DNA of 5,775 nt from Proteobacteria bacterium UBA1673 (GTDB lineage Bacteria; Pseudomonadota; Gammaproteobacteria; Comchoanobacterales; Comchoanobacteraceae). The notes under the pieces were generated by a model that saw only the letters and a list, made by a program, of their open reading frames with translations, ran no database searches and was not told where the DNA came from. The translations under genes and the position numbers were made by a program. The first letter of the stretch is position 1. The number at the start of each line of letters is the position of its first letter. The stretch is from the NCBI GenBank assembly GCA_002320385.1, contig DCKN01000104.1, positions 1 to 5,775 of the forward strand, written 5' to 3'. Shown here one piece after another: positions 1 through 5,721 of this stretch.

Positions 1-54
1 ACAGACCAATAAGGCATATGATCGATGTTGGGCTGTATTGTTTTGATGAATAAG

Positions 55-83
55 TTGACATAAGTAAACCGCTGTACTACTAT
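55..83 (+). promoter_or_regulatory. Sigma70-type promoter of the regulator/transporter operon
   Basis: The -35 box is a perfect TTGACA (55-60). Exactly 17 nt later comes TACTAT (78-83), a 4/6 match to the consensus -10. Transcription should start near 90, giving a leader of about 25 nt before the GTG start at 114. The -10 box lies entirely inside the palindrome at 72-93, so a protein bound there would block RNA polymerase directly. Hexamers and spacing are seen in the sequence; promoter activity is inferred. Confidence 0.8.
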
Positions 84-93
84 AGTACTACAG
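72..93. promoter_or_regulatory. TrpR-like operator, 22-bp near-perfect palindrome
   Basis: The two halves CTGTACTACTA (72-82) and TAGTACTACAG (83-93) are reverse complements except for one pair (77/88, C against C), giving 10 of 11 pairs. The left half contains GTACTA, the same six bases that open the classic Escherichia coli TrpR half-site GTACTAGTT, with the same 18-bp overall span. The palindrome covers the -10 box and the probable transcription start and precedes a TrpR-related gene, so repression and autoregulation are the natural reading. The symmetry is direct observation; the identity of the bound protein is inferred. Confidence 0.8.
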
Positions 94-113
94 TATCAAG
101 GTAAGGGTTTGGC

Positions 114-404
114 GTGTCAGATAGTCATCATAGCATTCAGGCGTTGTGTAAGGCGTTTCTATCCATCAAGACTGAGGAAGAAGCGTTCAATTTTTTAAAA
201 GATTTAACCACGCCTGCTGAACTCAATGCAATGGCTGAGCGTTGGCAAATTGCTCAGGCACTGAATGATGGTTTATCGTATCGAGAAATTCATGTCAAAA
301 TCGGCGCGAGTCTGACCACGATTGGTAGGGTGGCACGATTTTTAAAAGATGAGCACTATCACGGCTACGCCACTTTACTTGAGCGTTTAAACAATACCAG
401 CTAG
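114..404 (+). CDS. trpR: TrpR-related transcriptional repressor (YerC/YecD type)
   Basis: This 96-residue all-helical DNA-binding protein probably represses its own operon in response to an aromatic amino acid. The body matches the TrpR superfamily and looks closest to the YerC/YecD branch: an N-terminal helical part (about 8-30), then TTPAELNAMAERW (32-44), then a helix-turn-helix in which YREIHVKIGASLTTIGRV spans 56-73. Aligned by eye with E. coli TrpR, T33, R43 and R72 fall at T44, R54 and R84, which contact tryptophan, while S88 is replaced by F76, so ligand sensing cannot be assumed. The GTG start at 114 is supported by AAGGG at 103-107, 6 nt upstream. It is the first gene of the operon, directly downstream of the palindrome, and ends 10 nt before the transporter genes. 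The symbol is by family and context; this could be a paralogue rather than a true orthologue of enterobacterial TrpR. Confidence 0.87.
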   Translation: MSDSHHSIQALCKAFLSIKTEEEAFNFLKDLTTPAELNAMAERWQIAQALNDGLSYREIHVKIGASLTTIGRVARFLKDEHYHGYATLLERLNNTS

Positions 405-414
405 AGGAACGAAC

Positions 415-1389
415 ATGAAAAGGATAGGGGTCATCATCATGCTGTTATGCGCCACTTGGGCCATAGCAGCAGACAATGTGAAAAAGAAAGTAGTCATCAG
501 TCAGTTTGTTGATCACCCTGCCTTAAATAAGACAACCCAAGGTATCATCGATGGGTTAGCCAAGCACGGCTATAAACGCGGTGTGAATCTGGATTTGCGT
601 GTGGAGTCTGCCCAGGCCAATACAGCGCTGGCGACGCAAATTGCCGCGAAATTTATCGCGCAACAGCCCGATGTCGTCGTGGGTGTTGCCACCATTTCCG
701 CGCAAAGCTTTATGAAGTACGCGAAAAAAAATCAAGCAAAACTCGTGTTTAGTTCGGTAACCGATCCATTGCAAGCAGGCTTGGTACAAAGCATCAACAA
801 ACCAGGTCATCAGACCACGGGTGTATCCAATTTTATTGCACTTGAACCACAGATCGAGCTGTTTCAAACCATACAGCCACAGCTCAAGCGTTTGGGGTTT
901 TTGTACAATCCCAGTGAGCTGAATTCGCTGAGCTTGCTCAAGCAATTGCAAGCACTGTGTCCACAGTATGGCATCACACTGCAGGCTCAAGCTGCGAACA
1001 AAACGGCTGAAGTTGCCCAGGCAGCAACCAAGTTAGCAGCCAAGGTGGATGCGATTTTTATCAGTAATGACAGCACAGCGTTGTCTGCACTGCGCGTCAT
1101 CGTGAGCGCGGCAAACAAAGTCAAGGTGCCTGTCTATGTAAGCGATACCGATGCCGTTGAGCTGGGGGCATTGGCCGCGCTAGGGCCCAATCAATATCAA
1201 CTGGGTTTACAAACGGCTGATAAGATTGTCAGCGCCCTCAATGGCGAGGATTTGGGTACACAGCCGGTGGCGTTTCCATCAGAAACTGCGCTTTATCTCA
1301 ATGCTCGAGCGGCAGCGAAGCTGGGGGTCACGTTTTCGCCAGCATTAACCCAGCGGGCAGCGGTCGTCATCGCGGAGCGCGCATCATGA
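415..1389 (+). CDS. trpX: ABC transporter substrate-binding protein, TrpX family
   Basis: This 324-residue periplasmic binding protein captures the substrate for the importer encoded by the next two genes. Residues 1-18 form a signal peptide (MKR, hydrophobic core, AIA just before residue 19) consistent with signal peptidase I; C12 lacks a proper lipobox, unlike Gram-positive relatives, which are lipoproteins. The mature part has the two-lobed fold of the ABC_sub_bind family (COG2984): DHPALN (33-38) and GIIDGL (43-48) in the first strand-helix unit, TDPLQAGLV (116-124), TGVSN (135-139) and LYNPSELNS (163-171) at the lobe junction. The family includes tryptophan-binding TrpX of streptococci and a tyrosine-binding protein of Clostridioides difficile, so an aromatic amino acid is likely; tryptophan is favoured by the TrpR-like regulator and operator. 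The ribosome site AGAGGA (403-408) overlaps the upstream stop codon and sits 6 nt before the ATG. Confidence 0.88.
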   Translation: MKRIGVIIMLLCATWAIAADNVKKKVVISQFVDHPALNKTTQGIIDGLAKHGYKRGVNLDLRVESAQANTALATQIAAKFIAQQPDVVVGVATISAQSFMKYAKKNQAKLVFSSVTDPLQAGLVQSINKPGHQTTGVSNFIALEPQIELFQTIQPQLKRLGFLYNPSELNSLSLLKQLQALCPQYGITLQAQAANKTAEVAQAATKLAAKVDAIFISNDSTALSALRVIVSAANKVKVPVYVSDTDAVELGALAALGPNQYQLGLQTADKIVSALNGEDLGTQPVAFPSETALYLNARAAAKLGVTFSPALTQRAAVVIAERAS

Positions 1390-2228
1390 CCTTCAATGAA
1401 ATCATCATGAGTCTGGAAGTGGGGCTGATCTACGGCATTGTCGCACTGGGTTTGTATCTGACGTTTCGTATTATCGATTTTCCAGATCTTACCTGCGATG
1501 GGAGTTTTGTATTGGGTTCGGCAACAGCCAGTGTATTGATACAAGCCGGCGTTAATCCATGGCTATCGCTATTGGCAGCGCTATGTGCCGGAGCCCTGGC
1601 CGGTATGCTCACGGCAATACTCTATTTGCGTTTGCATGTCACCAATCTTTTGGCCGGGATATTAGTCAGTTTTATGCTGTATTCCATCAATTTGCGTATC
1701 ATGGGTGGTCTACCCAATATCAGTTTAATGGATGGCGGCACGCTCTTGTATGACGCGCCAGTACTACAGTTGCTGATGATAGCATGCCTGATGTGCGCAC
1801 TGCTCAGTTACATGCTATTGACCGACTTTGGTCTGAGTTTGCGTTGCATAGGCTTCAATACCAAATTAGCAAGTAACAGCGGGGTCAATGTCGCATGGAT
1901 GACAATGGTGGGGCTTGCGCTTAGCAATGCGCTGGTTGCTTTGGGTGGGGGCTTATTCAGTCAACATCAGGGATTTGCAGATGTGGGCAGCGGTGTCGGT
2001 ACCATCATCATTGGCCTAGCCTCTGTGATGTTGGGCGAAAAAATACTCCCATTTCGCGGGGTGGTGAGCGGCGTGTTGAGTTGTTTGCTCGGGTCGGTGG
2101 TGTATCGATTGTTCATTGGCTTTGCTCTGCACAGTGATGCATTAGGGCTGAGTACATCGGACTTAAATCTCGTAACCGGATTGATGGTGATTGCCATAAT
2201 GGTTGTATCCAAGAGGGAAGTATGTTAA
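1386..2228 (+). CDS. trpY: ABC transporter permease, TrpY family
   Basis: This 280-residue inner-membrane protein forms the channel of the importer. About eight or nine hydrophobic segments are visible, for example near 9-28, 40-54, 57-80, 85-104, 126-146, 168-190, 200-245 (two) and 260-275. It resembles the permease family paired with TrpX-type binding proteins (COG4120), distantly related to branched-chain amino acid and sugar permeases. The early FRIIDFPDLTCDGSFVLG stretch (27-44) and the late GLFSQHQGFADVGSG stretch (189-203) are typical. Its ATG overlaps the upstream TGA (ATGA), which points to translational coupling, and GGAG at 1374-1377 lies 8 nt before it. A second ATG at codon 8 is possible, but the first has the better ribosome site. 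Length is normal and no key region looks lost. Confidence 0.88.
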   Translation: MTFNEIIMSLEVGLIYGIVALGLYLTFRIIDFPDLTCDGSFVLGSATASVLIQAGVNPWLSLLAALCAGALAGMLTAILYLRLHVTNLLAGILVSFMLYSINLRIMGGLPNISLMDGGTLLYDAPVLQLLMIACLMCALLSYMLLTDFGLSLRCIGFNTKLASNSGVNVAWMTMVGLALSNALVALGGGLFSQHQGFADVGSGVGTIIIGLASVMLGEKILPFRGVVSGVLSCLLGSVVYRLFIGFALHSDALGLSTSDLNLVTGLMVIAIMVVSKREVC

Positions 2229-2977
2229 CGCTTGAGAATATTGATGTCACCCTGGGCAAAAACACAAAGCGGGCACGAAAGGTTTTGCAGGGCCTTAATT
2301 TAACGGTAGCCTCAGGGGAGTTTTTAGTGCTACTTGGCGGCAATGGCGCAGGGAAATCAACCTTGTTTAATATGATTGCGGGAGGCATTGCGCCAGATGC
2401 TGGTAAGCTATGCATCGATGGGCAGGATGTTACGGCCATGTCGCAGGCGCAGCGCGCTCAAGCGGTATCCAAGGTCATGCAAGATCCTATGCAAGGAACC
2501 ATCGCGCAGATGAGCATCTTAGAAAATATGACTTTTGCCTACCGGCGAGGGCAAAAAAGAGGACTGTCTTTGTATGATAATCAAGCCCGCAGAGAATTAT
2601 TTCAGGATAAACTGCGCTTGCTGGGTATTGGCCTAGAAAAGCGCATGCATGATCAAGTCAGCGGGTTATCAGGTGGACAAAGGCAAGCGTTGAGCATGAT
2701 CATGGCCATGTTGCAACCCGCGAAAATCTTACTGTTAGATGAAATTACCGCGGCGTTGGATCCTGCCAGTACTGCAGCTGTGATGGATTTAGCGAATCAT
2801 ATCGTGCGTGAGCAGCGGTTGACATGTCTGATGATTACCCACGACATGGCCCATGCGATTCAATACGGAGACCGTTTAGTTTGGATAAAAGATGGTCAAT
2901 GTGTCAAGTCCATTGATGCAGCCACTAAAGCAAACATGACGCCAGCTGAGCTGATGCAAGTCTTTGCAGGCTTCTAG
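2222..2977 (+). CDS. trpZ: ABC transporter ATP-binding protein, TrpZ family
   Basis: This 251-residue cytoplasmic ATPase powers the importer by binding and hydrolysing ATP as a dimer under the permease. All catalytic motifs are present and intact: Walker A GGNGAGKS (39-46), Q-loop Q87, signature LSGGQ (149-153), Walker B ILLLDE (169-174) with catalytic E174, D-loop ALD (178-180) and switch histidine H207. The family is the one accompanying TrpX/TrpY-type proteins (COG1101). The start overlaps the end of the permease gene by 7 nt, with AGAGGGA (2212-2218) just upstream, so the two are translationally coupled. The importer is complete with this gene. No U-tract terminator is obvious after the stop, so the transcript end is uncertain. 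Confidence 0.93.
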   Translation: MLTLENIDVTLGKNTKRARKVLQGLNLTVASGEFLVLLGGNGAGKSTLFNMIAGGIAPDAGKLCIDGQDVTAMSQAQRAQAVSKVMQDPMQGTIAQMSILENMTFAYRRGQKRGLSLYDNQARRELFQDKLRLLGIGLEKRMHDQVSGLSGGQRQALSMIMAMLQPAKILLLDEITAALDPASTAAVMDLANHIVREQRLTCLMITHDMAHAIQYGDRLVWIKDGQCVKSIDAATKANMTPAELMQVFAGF

Positions 2978-2990
2978 TCAAGGTGAGTAA

Positions 2991-3057
2991 ATCGCCGTGC
3001 GAGCATGAACACAGTATTGTACGCAGCCCGAAATTTATCTGCATCTGTCGCGGCGAT
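2991..3057 (+). other. Possible large stem-loop just after the ABC operon
   Basis: ATCGCCG (2991-2997) is the exact reverse complement of CGGCGAT (3051-3057). Inside it CGA (3000-3002) pairs with TCG (3048-3050) after a 2-nt bulge, and GCAG (3023-3026) can pair with CTGC (3039-3042). The 10-bp GC-rich base begins 14 nt after the ATPase stop codon. No run of T follows, so it is not a standard intrinsic terminator; it could protect the 3' end of the operon RNA or be chance pairing. Confidence 0.3.
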
Positions 3058-3097
3058 ACCGTATGGTCTATGGTAAAAAAAGACAAATTGTAATTTT

Positions 3098-3103
3098 TAT
3101 ACT
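3098..3103 (+). promoter_or_regulatory. Possible -10 box (TATACT)
   Basis: TATACT matches 5 of 6 consensus bases in an AT-rich stretch (3074-3103) with an A-tract upstream. No convincing -35 hexamer lies at 15-19 nt. It precedes the short ORF at 3141 and could also serve the 594-residue gene with a leader of about 175 nt. Activity is a guess. Confidence 0.25.
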
Positions 3104-3140
3104 ATCCAGTGACTAAATTGCGCACGGAAATGGAGCATTG

Positions 3141-3200
3141 ATGCAGTCGTCATACAAAAAGGCCATGGTTAAGCGCACACACCCTTTGGAAAACAGTTAA
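3141..3200 (+). CDS. Possible 19-residue small ORF
   Basis: ATG at 3141 opens MQSSYKKAMVKRTHPLENS, ending with TAA at 3198-3200. It is basic and has no recognisable domain. Its main support is a good ribosome binding site, GGAG (3132-3135), 5 nt before the ATG, better than that of the large gene downstream, and a TATACT about 40 nt upstream. It might be a leader peptide for the 594-residue gene or simply chance; at this length coding cannot be shown from one sequence. Confidence 0.18.
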   Translation: MQSSYKKAMVKRTHPLENS

Positions 3201-3221
3201 ACGGAAAGGTGAGTACATCGA

Positions 3222-3261
3222 TTAACTTGACTCTGTGTAAGCGAAAATGTAGTCTGGTTAA
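3222..3261 (+). other. Possible hairpin before the 594-residue gene
   Basis: TTAAC (3222-3226) pairs with GTTAA (3257-3261) and GACT (3229-3232) with AGTC (3251-3254), across a 2x2 internal loop and an 18-nt apical loop. It ends 23 nt before the ATG at 3285. It is AT-rich and modest in stability, and could influence translation of a gene that otherwise lacks a Shine-Dalgarno sequence. Confidence 0.25.
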
Positions 3262-3284
3262 CAACTATTAATCAGATAACAACA

Positions 3285-5069
3285 ATGCCTATCAATCATG
3301 GCTCACCCAAAACCACAATGTCAAACATCTCAAGATTAATCATAGAGCTTAAGGAGGCACTTCAGGCTTCGCCCCAGCAAGAGCAGGTTCAATCAATTGT
3401 GGGGGCGCTGAAGCACGCAGTAGAGGCGCTCATCAGTTTCGAGCAAGCGAAATCAGAACAGCTTAAACAATTAGACCAGTCTAAGGAGGCGATTAAACGC
3501 ATACACCAAGGTATTGCTGATAAGCTCAAGCAGTGTGCATTGCCATGTGCTAATCAGACTAACTTGTCGCCATATCAACTTTGGCTGAATAACTTGCGTT
3601 TTATCACCAAGGTTATTAGTGAAGGCGGTATTAAGAATGATTCGCCTATTTTATCAAGTTTTGATGCGATCGATCCATTAGAGATTATTGCTGTATATGG
3701 CGCATGTTTAACAGGTTTTTTGTCTTTGAGTAATGAAGAACTCGCAAATGTCAATGCCAAGATTTGTACAGATCTTGAGAAAGCTTACCCACTCAATCAA
3801 ATGAAATACCATTTGATCATGGGAATGTTTGGCAAAGCAGGTAATGAGGAAGCAATGAAAGCTGAGTTCGCTTATCTATTAGAGGATGATTCAATGCAAG
3901 TTTGGACGTCAAAGCTTGATGAACTAACCAAAAAAAGAGAGGATTTACTGAAGAGGAAAAGTAGCCAAGACAGCCAACAGAGTGATGAAGATGCTGCGCT
4001 ACAAGAGGCCCTGGCAGCACTTAATATTGAATTTGACGAGGTGTCTAAACAGCTCGGAAAACATGAGGCTAAAGGTATGAGCAGGGGGCTTGTTTACCTG
4101 ACTAGGATATCGACTATGTTGGCGATCGTTCCGCCTGAGAAAATAGCTGATAGTATCCATGCGTACTTACAAGAAGTCGATTTATGGCAACCATTGTACA
4201 CGATCAATACGGATACACCGTTTGAGAGTTTAAATGTCATACTATCCTGGTTGAAAAACCCAGTTCAGTCAATGATTGCTAAAGCAGCACGGAGTTTTAA
4301 TTATACAGAACTTAAGATTGTTCTAGATAATATTATCGATGAAGTGGGAAGCTTAACGAATCAAGAAGAAGTGCGCGAAATTCAGATTAAATCTGAAATT
4401 AAAATGGCTGATTTGCTTATCAAGGCGATCTTTGAATCATTAGCGCCAGAGTTAGGGTTGATCATCGCACAATTAATGCGCCATGCAACGCCAGAGCAGA
4501 AAAATCAATTCGCTGCGCTCTGTCTCCAGCTTGAAAAGGTATTCGCGACTTTTGTGTATGGGTTAGACAGGAAAAATGGTGTGGCCCATAGTCGTCAAGG
4601 CCGGACAGTTACGGAGCTGCTTAATGAGGTGCAAAATGCATTTTCAGTCAGGAAGTTGTTTACAGACTTGCAGCAGTTTGAGTCACTGGTGAGGTCGTCC
4701 CCTTATGATGCTAGCGCGGTTAAAGAAACAGGCGAGGCACTGATTCCATGCTTTGAGAAGGTATTGGAAAATGGGCATGACAACAAGGGCCCTTATGAGG
4801 ATGTAGACGATGTAAGTGACTCAATAGCTCTAGCATTTCAGGTAAGAGACGCTGCAGCTGCGAAGACGGTATTAGAAGTATTTCAGCCAGTCATGCAGGC
4901 ATGCGTCAATCAATTAGCGGAACATCTCGATCCGGCCACAATCGAGGCAGAAGCTAAGCGTGAAGGGTCAGCGGAAAAAAGCGAGCCTGTTCAAGCATTG
5001 AGTGTGTTTCAGGGTGGCGCAGGGAATAAGCGTGACCATGAGTCACAAATTATTGGCAACAGTTGCTAA
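3285..5069 (+). CDS. Uncharacterised 594-residue helical protein
   Basis: I do not recognise this protein. It has no signal peptide and no membrane span, so it should be soluble. It looks almost wholly alpha-helical. Residues about 13-80 are amphipathic and Q/E/K-rich, residues about 208-260 are highly charged and look like a coiled coil with a polar break (RKSSQDSQQSDEDAAL, 224-239), and the last 45 residues are acidic then glycine/polar and probably disordered. Residues 429-435 read RKNGVAH between helical stretches, resembling the Rx4-6H motif of HEPN domains; this is only a pattern match. The ATG at 3285 is the first in frame (a stop lies upstream at 3228), but it lacks a ribosome site; ATG 3318 (codon 12) is an equally poor alternative. 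The DNA appears more AT-rich than the upstream operon, suggesting a different origin. It stands alone, convergent with the exporter gene. A secreted effector is conceivable if the host is an intracellular bacterium, but no clear secretion signal is visible. Confidence 0.85.
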   Translation: MPINHGSPKTTMSNISRLIIELKEALQASPQQEQVQSIVGALKHAVEALISFEQAKSEQLKQLDQSKEAIKRIHQGIADKLKQCALPCANQTNLSPYQLWLNNLRFITKVISEGGIKNDSPILSSFDAIDPLEIIAVYGACLTGFLSLSNEELANVNAKICTDLEKAYPLNQMKYHLIMGMFGKAGNEEAMKAEFAYLLEDDSMQVWTSKLDELTKKREDLLKRKSSQDSQQSDEDAALQEALAALNIEFDEVSKQLGKHEAKGMSRGLVYLTRISTMLAIVPPEKIADSIHAYLQEVDLWQPLYTINTDTPFESLNVILSWLKNPVQSMIAKAARSFNYTELKIVLDNIIDEVGSLTNQEEVREIQIKSEIKMADLLIKAIFESLAPELGLIIAQLMRHATPEQKNQFAALCLQLEKVFATFVYGLDRKNGVAHSRQGRTVTELLNEVQNAFSVRKLFTDLQQFESLVRSSPYDASAVKETGEALIPCFEKVLENGHDNKGPYEDVDDVSDSIALAFQVRDAAAAKTVLEVFQPVMQACVNQLAEHLDPATIEAEAKREGSAEKSEPVQALSVFQGGAGNKRDHESQIIGNSC

Positions 5070-5095
5070 GCAGCCAGTACGAGGCTAGCATATGT

Positions 5096-5129
5096 CATGG
5101 AATAGTCGTTTTAGGATGACTATTTCATG
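5096..5129. other. Perfectly paired hairpin between convergent genes
   Basis: CATGGAATAGTC (5096-5107) pairs over all 12 positions (one G-T wobble) with GACTATTTCATG (5118-5129), leaving a 10-nt loop. It begins 27 nt after the stop of the 594-residue gene and is convergent with the exporter gene, so a bidirectional 3'-end role is plausible. Neither strand has a T-run after the stem and the stem is AT-rich, so it is not a canonical intrinsic terminator. Confidence 0.45.
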
Positions 5130-5253
5130 CACCATCTAAGAATTAGGTTGCGTCTAGCGGTCTGCGTGATCTCTAGTAATATTAGCTTGACGACTACTGT
5201 GGCACTACCCAGTCAGAATGGTGGCGTCTTGATAGCGCTGCACGGGGGTGTCA

Positions 5254-5574
5254 TTATAAGAACTTGAGTCCAGAAACGCCGATAATAATCATTGCGATAC
5301 AAGCTAAGCGCATCAGCGAGCAGGTCTCACCAAAAGCCAGCATGCCAATCACAGCTGTGCCAGCTGCGCCAATGCCTGTCCACACAGCATAGGCGGTGCC
5401 TATGGGTAGTACTAATATAGAGCGCGACAAGCAATAAAAACTCAGTATGCTAAAAAATAATGTGGTTATGCTTGGCCAAAACTTGGTGAAACTGGCATTA
5501 AACTTAAGGCCTAATGCCATTAATATTTCGAAAAAACCTGCAAAAAGCAGCATAATCCAGGCAGAATGCATCAT
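5254..5574 (-). CDS. sugE: SMR-family exporter, SugE/Gdx (guanidinium exporter) type
   Basis: This small inner-membrane protein of 105 or 106 residues has four hydrophobic helices and works as an antiparallel dimer, exchanging protons for a cationic substrate. The PIGTAYAVWTGIGAAG stretch (57-72) and GLKF ending mark it as the SugE/Gdx branch, whose characterised members export guanidinium, rather than the EmrE/Qac branch. Numbered from the first ATG, the essential glutamate is E16 (E13 in E. coli SugE), and S45, Y62 and W65 match binding-site residues S42, Y59 and W62 of Gdx-Clo. The tryptophan normally three residues after the glutamate is replaced by M19. Two consecutive ATGs begin the gene (5572-5574 and 5569-5571); the weak AGAAG upstream is better spaced for the second, which gives the usual 105 residues. 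It is transcribed alone, convergent with the preceding gene. Confidence 0.92.
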   Translation of the reverse strand: MMHSAWIMLLFAGFFEILMALGLKFNASFTKFWPSITTLFFSILSFYCLSRSILVLPIGTAYAVWTGIGAAGTAVIGMLAFGETCSLMRLACIAMIIIGVSGLKFL

Positions 5575-5615
5575 GTCTTCTGTAATGAAGGAACAATCAG
5601 CTTACCGCCACAGCG

Positions 5616-5651
5616 GGCCAGGGTCAAGCAGGCAAAGTTTTTGACTTGGCC
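5616..5651 (-). promoter_or_regulatory. Leader hairpin upstream of the SMR exporter gene
   Basis: On the exporter's strand GGCCA (5651-5647) pairs with TGGCC (5620-5616) and GTCAA (5645-5641) with TTGAC (5627-5623), with a 1x2 internal loop and a 13-nt apical loop. It sits 42 nt before the start codon. An alternative stem, GGC-AAG with CTT-GCC separated by one mismatch, uses part of the same bases and excludes the first. Gdx genes are often under guanidine riboswitches, but I do not see the paired ACGR loops of class II or the conserved core of classes I or III. A regulatory role is inference. Confidence 0.4.
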
Positions 5652-5683
5652 AAAGCGCTTAATCAGGGGCAACCAGGACCATC

Positions 5684-5689
5684 AGTATA
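5684..5689 (-). promoter_or_regulatory. Possible -10 box for the SMR exporter gene
   Basis: Read on the minus strand this is TATACT (5/6 consensus). It would start transcription near 5677 and place the hairpin at 5616-5651 inside a leader of about 100 nt. No good -35 hexamer is found at 16-18 nt. It overlaps the plus-strand TATAAT at 5686-5691. Confidence 0.3.
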
Positions 5690-5691
5690 AT
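5686..5691 (+). promoter_or_regulatory. Perfect TATAAT, possible divergent promoter
   Basis: This is a perfect consensus -10 hexamer on the plus strand, 31 nt before the ATG at 5722, giving a predicted leader of about 24 nt. No -35 hexamer or extended TGn is visible, so an activator would be needed or the match is accidental. Confidence 0.3.
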
Positions 5692-5721
5692 CAGTCATGA
5701 GAAAAATCATATGTTATAAGT

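Larger units (their letters stand above)
2978..3284. other. 307-nt intergenic region with weak structure and no clear long gene
   Basis: Nothing here encodes a recognisable protein. Visible items are: ends ATCGCCG (2991-2997) and CGGCGAT (3051-3057), which can pair; a -10-like TATACT at 3098-3103; a 19-codon ORF with a ribosome site at 3141-3200; a possible hairpin at 3222-3261; and a TTGACT at 3227-3232 that might be a -35 box but has only a poor TAGTCT (3250-3255) 17 nt later. No tRNA, insertion sequence end or U-tract terminator was found. The promoter of the 594-residue gene must lie in this gap if that gene is not transcribed from the operon. Confidence 0.7.

Noticed and set aside
2..53. 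Short open frames entering from the left edge (stops at 44-46 and 51-53), and a minus-strand ATG at 15-17 running out of the window.
   Set aside because: Two frames are equally open over too few codons, and neither they nor the minus-strand start have a ribosome site or recognisable residues.
556..990. 144-codon minus-strand frame opposite the binding-protein gene.
   Set aside because: It lies entirely antisense to a confidently identified gene and its translation looks like no protein family.
1761..1769. GTACTACAG inside the permease gene, identical to part of the operator half-site at 85-93.
   Set aside because: No second half follows in inverted orientation, and it lies in coding sequence, so it is probably chance.
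2983..3093. 36-codon frame starting with GTG at 2983 in the intergenic region, and a 23-codon frame from ATG 3005.
   Set aside because: No usable ribosome binding site for either, overlapping alternatives, and no recognisable family.
2980..3220. Direct repeat AAGGTGAGTAAATCG (2980-2994) and AAGGTGAGTACATCG (3206-3220), 14 of 15 identical, flanking the intergenic region.
   Set aside because: A single 15-mer pair with one mismatch is roughly what chance allows in a window this size, and no mobile element or target duplication pattern accompanies it.
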